Assembly (NCBI GenBank): GCA_937898095.1
Contig: CALDKR010000249.1
Span: 1-11,599 of the forward strand
Direction of reading: 5' to 3'
Source: an uncultured Rhodoluna sp.
GTDB lineage: Bacteria; Actinomycetota; Actinomycetes; Actinomycetales; Microbacteriaceae
DNA: 11,599 nucleotides
Position 1 is the stretch's first letter. Each line of letters starts with the position of its first letter. The notes under the pieces were generated by a model. It searched no databases. It was not told where the DNA came from and saw nothing but the letters and a program-made list of their open reading frames with translations. Below, piece by piece: positions 1-5,645 of the stretch. The position numbers and the translations under genes were made by a program.

Positions 1-44
1 ATATGCCTAAGTGACTGGAGTTCAGACGTGTGCTCTTCCGATCT
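1..44 (+). other. Illumina adapter and index sequence (non-genomic contamination)
   Basis: Bases 11-44 match the Illumina TruSeq multiplexing read-2 adapter, which begins GTGACTGGAGTTCAGACGTG and ends in TCTTCCGATCT. Bases 3-10 (ATGCCTAA) sit where an 8-nt i7 index would be, and bases 1-2 (AT) match the end of the P7 oligonucleotide. The native insert therefore begins at base 45. This is seen directly in the sequence and compared with the adapter from memory. It means the contig ends here because reads ran into adapter, not because of a biological boundary. Confidence 0.97.
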
Positions 45-806
45 GGCGAAGCACTGTCGCGAGATTCAAAATTTAGAATCTGGACTGAAATCGCGGTTGT
101 GTTCTCACTCAGCCTGGGTGCATCAGCTGCCTATTCAATAGTTTCGCTAATCGCTAAGCTCACCGCACAGACTGGGCTCGCTGGGCAAACATCAAAGCTG
201 AATCAGTCGCTCGCCGATCGCGAATGGCTTGATTTCACCTATCAAGTTTTGGGCTTTGCATTTGGGCTCGCCCCTGTGGCTCTGGTGCTATTTCTGCTTT
301 GGTCAAACGGTCAAAAACCCTTCGAGGCACTTGGGCTAAATTTCAAGAAGTTCGGCAGCGATTCAGCAAGAGCCCTGATTATTTCTGCGGCGATTGGGGT
401 TCCTGGAATTGCCCTTTATTTGCTGGCACGCGCTCTGGGTTTGAGCTCAAAAGTTGAACCCGCCGCCTTGAGTCAGACCTGGTGGGCGATTCCGGTTCTG
501 CTGCTGGCTGCCCTGAAAGCGGCGCTTCTAGAAGAAGTTATTGTCGTTGGCTATCTTCAAAATCGACTCGGTGCGCTGAGCCTTGCAGACACAAAAATTG
601 CTCTGATTAGTGCCGCGGTGAGAGGCAGCTATCACCTTTATCAGGGCTTTGCCGGCCTGATTGGCAACTTTGTCATGGGGCTGGTGTTCGCCAAGGCGCA
701 TCAGAGGTTTGGTCGAGTCATGCCGCTGGTGCTAGCGCACTTCATCATGGATGCTTTTGTTTTTGTTGGTTACTCACTGTTTAGCAGCTTGATTTCACTT
801 CCCTAA
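45..806 (+). CDS. CPBP-family intramembrane glutamic protease (5' partial)
   Basis: About 253 native residues of a polytopic membrane protein of the CPBP (CAAX protease / bacteriocin-processing, Abi) family. The three family motifs are in order in the C-terminal half: a Glu-Glu motif (EEVIVVGY), then a His motif (GSYHLYQGF), then a HFIMDAF motif. These supply the active-site Glu and His residues of intramembrane glutamic proteases. The Arg of the classical EExxxR motif is replaced by Gly-Tyr, which I believe is common in actinobacterial members. The GTG that would open the frame at 30 lies inside the Illumina adapter, so the first genuine codon is GGC at 45 and the true start is missing. The substrate is unknown; relatives process prenylated proteins or peptides, or act in bacteriocin immunity. 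It is followed by the B12 riboswitch, so it is probably a separate transcription unit. Confidence 0.88.
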   Translation, partial: GEALSRDSKFRIWTEIAVVFSLSLGASAAYSIVSLIAKLTAQTGLAGQTSKLNQSLADREWLDFTYQVLGFAFGLAPVALVLFLLWSNGQKPFEALGLNFKKFGSDSARALIISAAIGVPGIALYLLARALGLSSKVEPAALSQTWWAIPVLLLAALKAALLEEVIVVGYLQNRLGALSLADTKIALISAAVRGSYHLYQGFAGLIGNFVMGLVFAKAHQRFGRVMPLVLAHFIMDAFVFVGYSLFSSLISLP

Positions 807-810
807 TGCA

Positions 811-830
811 CTGCTAACCTGAAATAGCAG
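811..830 (+). terminator. Inverted repeat after the CPBP gene, possible weak terminator
   Basis: CTGCTA (811-816) and TAGCAG (825-830) form a perfect 6-bp stem with an 8-nt loop, four bases after the CPBP stop codon. The following bases (CCTTTCT) are only moderately T-rich, so termination would be weak. The same stretch holds a possible extended -10 (TGCTAACCT, 812-820) for the riboswitch transcript, so the repeat may instead be incidental to a promoter. Confidence 0.35.
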
Positions 831-849
831 CCTTTCTAGGGCTGAACAT

Positions 850-950
850 TGCTTTCGATCAGGGAAAGCCAGTGAAAATCTGGCGCTGTCCCGCAACCGT
901 GAATGTATTCCGTTTTTGGAATTCAAAGTCGGATTGCCTGATCGATAGAA
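850..950 (+). promoter_or_regulatory. Cobalamin (B12) riboswitch aptamer
   Basis: The conserved cobalamin aptamer core is readable. The closing stem pairs CGATCAGG (856-863) with CCTGATCG (937-944). GGGA (862-865) opposes TCCC (889-892). A GCCAG/CTGGC hairpin follows (868-872 with 880-884). The hallmark GCTGTCCCGCAACCGTGA is at 885-902, an ATTCC/GGAAT hairpin at 907-922, and the B12-box region AAAGTCGGATTGCCTGAT at 925-942. Adenosylcobalamin-type riboswitches with this core repress B12 uptake or synthesis genes when ligand is bound. It lies upstream of the ECF transporter operon on the same strand and assigns that operon to vitamin B12. Confidence 0.95.
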
Positions 951-952
951 AT

Positions 953-988
953 GACTCCAATTAGACCGTCGAGGACTGCGGTGGAGTC
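953..988 (+). promoter_or_regulatory. Antiterminator hairpin of the B12 riboswitch
   Basis: GACTCCA (953-959) pairs perfectly with TGGAGTC (982-988), with CCG (966-968) and CGG (979-981) closing an inner helix. Its 3' arm shares bases 985-988 with the 5' arm of the downstream terminator stem, so only one of the two can form at a time. The aptamer's closing stem ends nine bases before the 5' arm. This is inferred from base pairing and has not been folded computationally. Confidence 0.7.
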
Positions 989-1014
989 GGTTAACTTTGC
1001 GTGCCGACTTTTTT
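985..1014 (+). terminator. Rho-independent terminator, expression platform of the B12 riboswitch
   Basis: AGTCGG (985-990) pairs with CCGACT (1004-1009). Two further G-U pairs can extend the stem (984 with 1010, 983 with 1011), and the 3' arm runs into six consecutive T residues (1009-1014). This is a textbook intrinsic terminator directly after a cobalamin aptamer and before the uptake operon, indicating control by transcription attenuation. A GTG at 1001 lies inside the loop and is therefore an unlikely translation start. Confidence 0.85.
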
Positions 1015-1028
1015 GCTCCTCAAATATG

Positions 1029-1034
1029 AAGGGG
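1029..1034 (+). promoter_or_regulatory. Ribosome binding site deciding the TTG start at 1040
   Basis: AAGGGG at 1029-1034 lies five bases before TTG 1040. It is downstream of the riboswitch terminator, so only transcripts that escape attenuation carry it. The alternative GTG at 1001 has no well-placed Shine-Dalgarno sequence. Confidence 0.6.
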
Positions 1035-1039
1035 CCACT

Positions 1040-1594
1040 TTGGCAGCCAAACAGATTCCACTCAGACCAGTTCTCATCGGCTTGATCGGCCTAGTTGCGG
1101 TCATAGGCGCGTTCAGTTTTTTTAGCGGCCCCCAAAGTGACCAAGCTGGCGAGACTTCGGGTCTTTCTAGCGCTAGCACCGATGGAGCTTGTGTCGGGTC
1201 GGGCGTGACCTTTGTGGTTGATTTTGGCGCGTCTGCCAACCATGAATCGATTGTGAAGTGTGCGAAAGATTTCACCGGAACCGGCTGGGATCTTCCGTCT
1301 GAGGTCGGCGTCAAAATGGAGGGCTCAAAGAAGTACCCTGTCGGTTTCGCTTGCCGCATCAACGGCTATCCAGCCGAAGAAACTCAGAGCTGTGGCCCAA
1401 AACCTACCTACACCTTGGGCTACTGGTCATATTTTCAAGCCAACTCACTGAGCCCAAGCACCTGGAGATTGAGTGAAGTCGGGGCAGCAGAAACCAATCC
1501 TGAATGCGGCGATTATGAGGGCTGGGTTTTTGTTGAAAATGACAAGCCAGACACCACGCCAAGCCTGCCTGCGGCAGCTTTCATCTGCAAATAA
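1040..1594 (+). CDS. Membrane-anchored six-cysteine ectodomain protein, putative B12-capture partner of the ECF transporter
   Basis: A 184-residue protein, starting at TTG 1040 because the upstream GTG (1001) sits in the terminator hairpin. A short basic N-terminus (AAKQIPLR) is followed by a hydrophobic segment (about residues 11-28) with no lipobox cysteine and no clear signal-peptidase site, so it is probably an outward-facing signal-anchor protein. A Ser/Gly-rich linker leads to a domain with six cysteines (residues 51, 74, 105, 118, 156, 183), enough for three disulfides. The order VTFVVDFG, CRINGY, YWSYF, TWRL, EGWVFV resembles DUF4430-type domains (related to the beta domain of B12 carriers such as intrinsic factor) and the SCO2322-type proteins found beside actinobacterial ECF operons. 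That family link is from memory and unconfirmed. As first gene behind a B12 riboswitch, it plausibly captures or presents cobalamin. The precise function is unproven. Confidence 0.75.
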   Translation: MAAKQIPLRPVLIGLIGLVAVIGAFSFFSGPQSDQAGETSGLSSASTDGACVGSGVTFVVDFGASANHESIVKCAKDFTGTGWDLPSEVGVKMEGSKKYPVGFACRINGYPAEETQSCGPKPTYTLGYWSYFQANSLSPSTWRLSEVGAAETNPECGDYEGWVFVENDKPDTTPSLPAAAFICK

Positions 1595-1627
1595 TTGATT
1601 GCCATTTTGACTCAGTCAAATCGAACT

Positions 1628-2572
1628 ATGCGATTGCATCCGGGTTCGTGGTGGCTGGTCGCAATTGCTCTAATTTCGCTTGCGTCGTCGGCATCTTTGC
1701 AATTTTTGCTGGTTCAGGTCTTGACTCTGGCAAGCCTTGGCTTGCTAATTCGCGAGCAAACCTCAATGGCCGCCTCGGCAAGACTTTATGCTGTGTTGGC
1801 GATAGGTGTATTTGCAACGAGGGTTATTTTTCGCCTGATTTTCAACTATGAAACCATCGGCCCACTAAGCGAAACGCAGGCTTTATTCGGGATTCCTAGA
1901 CTTGAAATTCAATTGGGCTGGCTTGGGTCAATCAAGTTATTTGGCGAAATGAGTTCGGCGAGCTTCACCTCGGCAATCACCGACGGCCTGCGTCTTGCCG
2001 CAATAATTTTGAGTGTCGGGCTAGCGAACACTTTGGCAGCGCCGAAGCGCCTGATAGGCGCAGTTCCTAGTGCATTGTATGAATTGGCAATCGCTATCTC
2101 TATTGCCTTGAATTTTGCTCCCTCGATAATTTCTGGCTTTGAAAGAGTTAGACGAGTGCAGCGGCTTAGGGGCCAGGCAAAAAAGCAGCAGCTGATTAAG
2201 CGCGTTCTGATTCCTGTGCTTGAAGACGCGCTCAGTCAGTCGTTTGAATTAGCCGCATCGATGGCAAATCGTGGCTTTGGGCGACGAGCTCAACTTTCAC
2301 CAACTCGCAAATTGCTTTTTAGAGTTGTCGCGATTTTCACGCTGATTAGTTTTGCTATTTCAACCTCACTCTGGATCTCGTCGGACCAAATTTTTACCGC
2401 CTCGATAGCGCTTTTATCTGGTGTGCTTTCTGCGATTGTCACAATTCGAATTGCAGCTCCGCGTCAAAAGCGCACGCGGATTAATCCGCTTAGATTCACC
2501 CTTGTCGACTGGCTTGTGTCACTCAGCAGCATTTTCATTGCGGCTGCAGCCACCGTCGGATGGCTCTCATGA
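1628..2572 (+). CDS. ECF transporter transmembrane (T) component, CbiQ/EcfT family
   Basis: A 314-residue membrane protein of the CbiQ/EcfT family, the scaffold that couples the ATPases to the substrate-binding S-component. About six hydrophobic segments are visible. The cytoplasmic coupling region has two X-R-G motifs typical of EcfT: RLRG after FERVRRVQ (about residues 171-182) and ANRG in SFELAASMANRGFGRR (about 205-220). The reading frame is open from a TTG at 1595 that abuts the previous stop, but I prefer ATG 1628, giving MRLHPGSWWL, because relatives start a few residues before the HPGxWW motif. Neither start has a clear Shine-Dalgarno sequence, so translation may be coupled to the upstream gene. 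It overlaps the ATPase gene by ATGA, a mark of one operon. Confidence 0.9.
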   Translation: MRLHPGSWWLVAIALISLASSASLQFLLVQVLTLASLGLLIREQTSMAASARLYAVLAIGVFATRVIFRLIFNYETIGPLSETQALFGIPRLEIQLGWLGSIKLFGEMSSASFTSAITDGLRLAAIILSVGLANTLAAPKRLIGAVPSALYELAIAISIALNFAPSIISGFERVRRVQRLRGQAKKQQLIKRVLIPVLEDALSQSFELAASMANRGFGRRAQLSPTRKLLFRVVAIFTLISFAISTSLWISSDQIFTASIALLSGVLSAIVTIRIAAPRQKRTRINPLRFTLVDWLVSLSSIFIAAAATVGWLS

Positions 2573-3855
2573 TCGACATTTCAAATCTCACGTTTATTTA
2601 CGCCGACGCAGAGCATCCTGCGCTCAGGCGAGTAAACCTTCACATTGATGACGGTGAGTTTGCGCTGTTAACCGGGCCAACCGGCAGCGGAAAAACCACA
2701 CTGCTGATGTCTATTGCCGGGCTTGCCCCCAGCTTCACTGGCGGAATCGCATCTGGTTCGATTTTGATTGATGGCCGAAAGTCGATTGGGATCGCAGCGC
2801 AGCGACTAGCCGAGACGGTTGCTTTTGTGAATCAGCAGCCCGAATCGTCATTTGTGGCCGAGTATGTCGATGAAGAAATAGCTTTTGGGTTAGAGCAATT
2901 CGGTGTCGAGCCGGCTGAAATTCAAGGCAAAATTAGTGAGATCACGGCCCTGCTCGAAATCGAAACGCTTCTTACGCGGCAGGTGACTGAACTTTCGGGT
3001 GGTGAGCAGCAGAAAGTTGCCATCGCAGCCGCAATCGCTGGTGACAAAAAGATTTTGCTTTTAGATGAGCCAACTTCTGCATTAGATTCCGAATCTGCAA
3101 CGGCCGTGCTTCGCACTTTGAAGAGTCTGAATCAAAAACACGGATACACGATCATCGTTAGCGAGCATCGAATTGACCAGCTGAGGAGCGTCGTAGATTC
3201 TGTCGCGACCGTGAATCTCGATGGAACCGTTAGCAAAGCGCTGGCAGGAACTCGCGAATTTGAGATCGCGACAGCAACAGAAATTGAATGGGTTGCACCC
3301 CGCACTGTTGCTGAGCCAGAAATTGTCGCCATCGTTGGAGCAAATGGCTCGGGCAAAACAACGCTGTTATGGAGGCTTCAAAGCGAATTCAACGCGGTAT
3401 TGGTTCCGCAACGGGCAAGTGACCTGCTGTTCTTGCAAAGCTTGCATGCAGAGTTTGCAGAATCAGACGAGTCCGCTTCAAAAGCACCTGGAGCAACCAG
3501 TCGAATTTTTGAGTCACTGGTCGGTCGAGTCGATCCAAACATTCACCCTCGCGATCTGTCAGCCGGGCAACAGTTGGCGCTTGCCCTGGCTGTGCAGCTA
3601 GTGCGAGACGAGAATTTGATTTTGCTTGACGAGCCGACTCGCGGTTTAGATCAAAAGGCAAGGCGAGAACTTGCGCTTCAGCTCAGGCGCCTTCAGGCCG
3701 AAGGCAAGCAGGTCATAGTTGCCACCCATGATTTCAATTTCGCTGGGGCCGTTGCAGATCGAACTCTGAACATTTCAGAAAATCAACTATCTGAGCCTTT
3801 GATGATTTCTGGCAGGTCATTCAAGACTGCGAACAGCCCTGGGGTGAACAAGTGA
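2569..3855 (+). CDS. ECF transporter ATPase, two fused ABC domains (EcfA-EcfA')
   Basis: About 428 residues containing two ATP-binding cassettes, so a single chain replaces the usual EcfA1/EcfA2 pair. Domain 1 has Walker A GPTGSGKTT (about residue 36-44), a Q-loop in FVNQQPESSF, signature LSGGEQQ, Walker B ILLLDEP and switch His in VSEHR. Domain 2 has Walker A GANGSGKTT (about 257-265), Gln in LVPQRASDLL, signature LSAGQQ, Walker B LILLDEP and His in ATHDFNF. All catalytic elements are present in both, but domain 2 is compressed: its Walker A and signature are only about 65 residues apart versus about 100 in domain 1. ATG 2569 overlaps the upstream TGA (ATGA); an in-frame ATG at 2560 is an alternative. 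The next gene overlaps its stop by GTGA. Confidence 0.93.
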   Translation: MIDISNLTFIYADAEHPALRRVNLHIDDGEFALLTGPTGSGKTTLLMSIAGLAPSFTGGIASGSILIDGRKSIGIAAQRLAETVAFVNQQPESSFVAEYVDEEIAFGLEQFGVEPAEIQGKISEITALLEIETLLTRQVTELSGGEQQKVAIAAAIAGDKKILLLDEPTSALDSESATAVLRTLKSLNQKHGYTIIVSEHRIDQLRSVVDSVATVNLDGTVSKALAGTREFEIATATEIEWVAPRTVAEPEIVAIVGANGSGKTTLLWRLQSEFNAVLVPQRASDLLFLQSLHAEFAESDESASKAPGATSRIFESLVGRVDPNIHPRDLSAGQQLALALAVQLVRDENLILLDEPTRGLDQKARRELALQLRRLQAEGKQVIVATHDFNFAGAVADRTLNISENQLSEPLMISGRSFKTANSPGVNK

Positions 3856-4631
3856 GATCTGTTCCGAGGCTCGAAAATGCCGTCAGGTTGGCATCGATTT
3901 TGTCGTCGATTGCTCTAATTTTGGTCAGTTTTTGCTGGCCGGTAATCATCGAGCAAAAAGCCGCCGAACACTCATCAACCGCCCAGTTTGCGATGGCAAT
4001 TTCAGCATCGATGCTACTGATTCTTATTTTGATTGAGCTGCTCTATAAGGGCTTGGGCCCTCGACAGATTGCGGTTTTGGCTGTGTTGATTGCACTTAAT
4101 GCAGTGATTCGATTGCTTGGCGCTGGCGTTGCCGGCATCGAGACTGCATTCTTTTTGGTCATCATCTCGGCTTATGTTTTTGGGTCGACATTTGGCTTTC
4201 TGCTTGGCTCGGCTTCGCTTTTGCTCTCGGCGCTTATCAGCGGCGGCTTTGGGCCCTGGCTGCCTTTTCAAATGTTGGCGATTAGCTTGATTGGTTTGAC
4301 AGCCGGTCTCATGCCAAAAGTGCGTCGACCGAGACTTGTGTTGAGCTTGTTTTCGGTGCCGGCGAGTTTTACATACGGAGCCATGATGACAATGTGGAAC
4401 TGGCCTTATTTGGCCGGCGCGGGCAGCTCGGTTTCTTATGCAGCCGGCGCAGGATTAGTTGAAAATCTGACTCGGTTCGTCCGGTTTGAAATTGTGACCG
4501 GTGGTCTGATCTGGGATCTCGGCCGAGCAGTGACCACCGTGATTTTGATTGCCGTAACTGGAACAACCCTGCTGGCAACTCTTAATCGAGCCGCCGGCAG
4601 GGCTGCCGTGGTGAAACTAACTAAGGTTTGA
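3852..4631 (+). CDS. ECF transporter substrate-binding (S) component, predicted cobalamin-specific (CbrT-like)
   Basis: A 259-residue polytopic membrane protein with about seven hydrophobic stretches. Its SGGFGPWLPFQMLA motif (about residues 130-143) matches what I recall of the CbrT-like S-component group of Actinobacteria. In ECF transporters the S-component is the membrane-embedded receptor that binds the vitamin and topples to release it inside. The GTG start at 3852 overlaps the ATPase stop (GTGA) and has GGGGTGA at 3841-3847 as ribosome binding site. The substrate call, cobalamin or a close corrinoid, rests mainly on the riboswitch ahead of the operon and on T and A genes beside it, which indicate a dedicated (group I type) system. 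Residues contacting ligand cannot be assigned by eye. Confidence 0.87.
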   Translation: MRSVPRLENAVRLASILSSIALILVSFCWPVIIEQKAAEHSSTAQFAMAISASMLLILILIELLYKGLGPRQIAVLAVLIALNAVIRLLGAGVAGIETAFFLVIISAYVFGSTFGFLLGSASLLLSALISGGFGPWLPFQMLAISLIGLTAGLMPKVRRPRLVLSLFSVPASFTYGAMMTMWNWPYLAGAGSSVSYAAGAGLVENLTRFVRFEIVTGGLIWDLGRAVTTVILIAVTGTTLLATLNRAAGRAAVVKLTKV

Positions 4632-4643
4632 TCTTAGGTTTTT
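4621..4643 (+). terminator. Weak hairpin between convergent genes
   Basis: CTAAG (4621-4625) and CTTAG (4633-4637) form a 5-bp stem with a 7-nt loop, followed by GTTTTT. It spans the stop codon of the S-component gene and reaches the end of the convergent DoxX-like gene. It is a short, low-GC stem, so any termination would be inefficient. Confidence 0.35.
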
Positions 4644-5067
4644 AGAACAGTGGCAAAACAACAATTGCCTGCAGAACTGCTGACACTGCTGAAACCAAGA
4701 AGAGGTTTAGGTTCATCTTCCAGGTGTATTTAGCCTCGCCACGCGCTGCGTGAACCCAGAAAGCAACAATCATGGTCAGCGCTAGGCCTGCTGCAGCTGC
4801 AACACCCCAAGCCTGAGCCCAAGCAAAACCAGGAACCACGTAGGCGAAAACTGGCGCAAGCACGATGCCGACGGCACCCAGAATCTCTAGCCAAGCGATT
4901 AGGCGAACTACGCCAAATGGGGTCTTCTCAACCCAGCCAAAGCCAGCACCCAATAGGGTTTCGCGTGATGACTTTGCCTTGAAAGAGCCGGCCTTATAGA
5001 AACCGACAGCGGTGAAAACAGATAGCGCAAGAGCAGCAACTGCAATAACGATGTTTAGAACGTTCAT
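4642..5067 (-). CDS. DoxX-like small membrane protein
   Basis: A 141-residue protein with four hydrophobic segments, matching the size and layout of DoxX-like (DoxX_2) proteins: an N-terminal helix (VLNIVIAVAALALSVFTAVGFY), a loop with ETLLGAGFGWVEKTP, then the conserved-looking RLIAWLEILGAVGIVLAP and two more helices. The family is poorly understood; members are linked to quinone or oxidative-stress membrane functions, and nothing here narrows that down. The frame opens further upstream, but ATG 5067 is chosen because AAGGA lies seven bases before it and the longer version would run through the promoter. It is convergent with the ECF operon (10-bp gap) and divergent from the HicB-like gene, with which it shares a palindromic control region. 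Confidence 0.82.
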   Translation of the reverse strand: MNVLNIVIAVAALALSVFTAVGFYKAGSFKAKSSRETLLGAGFGWVEKTPFGVVRLIAWLEILGAVGIVLAPVFAYVVPGFAWAQAWGVAAAAGLALTMIVAFWVHAARGEAKYTWKMNLNLFLVSAVSAVLQAIVVLPLF

Positions 5068-5125
5068 TGTTTTTCCTTGAATGATTAGTAGTTGTGTTGT
5101 TGCGCAATCGCGCTTACGATGTTTA

Positions 5126-5166
5126 GTAAAGCACGGCTTGACAAGATTTGTCAAGTAGGCCTTTAC
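5126..5166. promoter_or_regulatory. Palindromic divergent promoter/operator
   Basis: A perfect inverted repeat CTTGACAA-GAT-TTGTCAAG (5137-5155) is flanked at equal 5-nt distance by GTAAAG (5126-5131) and CTTTAC (5161-5166), giving a 41-bp two-tier palindrome. Each strand carries a consensus -35 (TTGACA: + strand 5138-5143, - strand 5154-5149). Eighteen bases further is a -10-like hexamer: TTTACA at 5162-5167 on the + strand, TTTACT at 5130-5125 on the - strand. The two promoters overlap face to back, so polymerase binding should be mutually exclusive. The central palindrome could also be the binding site of a dimeric repressor. Promoter function is inferred from sequence only. Confidence 0.7.
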
Positions 5167-5175
5167 AAGTATTTC

Positions 5176-5181
5176 AGGAGG
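5176..5181 (+). promoter_or_regulatory. Strong ribosome binding site for a TTG start
   Basis: A perfect AGGAGG at 5176-5181, five bases before TTG 5187. It shows that translation starts at 5187 and not at the TTG at 5148, which lies inside the promoter palindrome. Confidence 0.85.
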
Positions 5182-5186
5182 TTGTT

Positions 5187-5582
5187 TTGGAGATCAAGGC
5201 AAAGTTTGAACGCCAAGCCGATGGCTGGCTGGTTGCTGTTCCTGAACTCAACAACTTTCGCACGGTGGCTAAACGCCTTGACAAAGCGACTGAGCAAATC
5301 AAAGACCTCGCTCACGATGCAACCGGCACTGAAAAATGCGACATCATCATCAAGGTTGAGGCAGTTATGCCGGGAGTCATCTGCGACCTAGAAGCTGCCC
5401 AAGACAAAATGGCAACCGCACAGCGGCTGCAAGAAGAGGCATCGGCCGAAATTCGCGATGTTGTTTCTCGCATGCGTGACGAAGGCTTGACCATGCGCGA
5501 CATTGCGGTTCTGCTGGGTGTGACTCCACAGCGCGTGGCTCAATTGGCACCTTGTTCGACTGAAGAGTCAGCGGCCAGCTAA
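5187..5582 (+). CDS. Solitary HicB-like domain protein with C-terminal helix-turn-helix
   Basis: A 131-residue soluble protein. Residues 1-45 (MEIKAKFERQ, then DGWLVAVPELNNF and a helix with LDKATEQIKDLA) fit the small alpha/beta fold of HicB antitoxins. A middle part rich in charged and Ala residues (about 66-97) looks helical, and residues about 98-121 (LTMRDIAVLLGVTPQRVAQL) form a helix-turn-helix suited to DNA binding. HicB antitoxins typically combine such domains, but no HicA-type toxin is present on either side, so this is an orphan or has been recruited as a regulator. The TTG start at 5187 is fixed by the perfect AGGAGG. The palindrome at 5126-5166 is the obvious candidate operator for autoregulation, which is inference. 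Its stop codon lies in the first unit of a 25-bp tandem repeat. Confidence 0.78.
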   Translation: MEIKAKFERQADGWLVAVPELNNFRTVAKRLDKATEQIKDLAHDATGTEKCDIIIKVEAVMPGVICDLEAAQDKMATAQRLQEEASAEIRDVVSRMRDEGLTMRDIAVLLGVTPQRVAQLAPCSTEESAAS

Positions 5583-5645
5583 ACCCGCCAGGCTGTGTTG
5601 TGGCTAAGCCCGCCAGGCTGTGTTGTGGCTAAGCCCGCCAGGCTG
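5578..5645. repeat. 25-bp tandem repeat, 2.7 copies, spanning two convergent gene ends
   Basis: Units at 5578-5602, 5603-5627 and a partial third at 5628-5645. Each begins GCTAAGCCCGCCAGGCTG and the first two continue TGTTGTG. The first two copies differ by one base (A/G at the sixth position). Most units contain the small inverted repeat AGCC-cgcca-GGCT. The HicB-like gene's TAA (5580-5582) is in unit 1 and the TRIC gene's TAG (complement of 5629-5631) is in unit 3. It looks like local slippage duplication of the end of the TRIC gene. Confidence 0.93.

Noticed and set aside
30..44. GTG start codon and five leading residues of the CPBP gene
   Set aside because: These bases are Illumina adapter; only sequence from base 45 is genomic.
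3132..3661. Open frames antisense or shifted to the ABC ATPase gene
   Set aside because: Shadows of the ATPase coding sequence, with low-complexity products and no start signals.
5068..5154. Longer DoxX-like protein of 170 residues
   Set aside because: The extra N-terminus is polar and basic, unlike the family, and is encoded by the leader and promoter; ATG 5067 has a good AAGGA site.
5148..5186. Longer HicB-like protein starting at TTG 5148
   Set aside because: That TTG is inside the promoter palindrome, while TTG 5187 has a perfect AGGAGG at ideal spacing.
5578..5645. Tandem repeat considered as a CRISPR array
   Set aside because: Units are directly adjacent with no variable spacers and no cas genes nearby.
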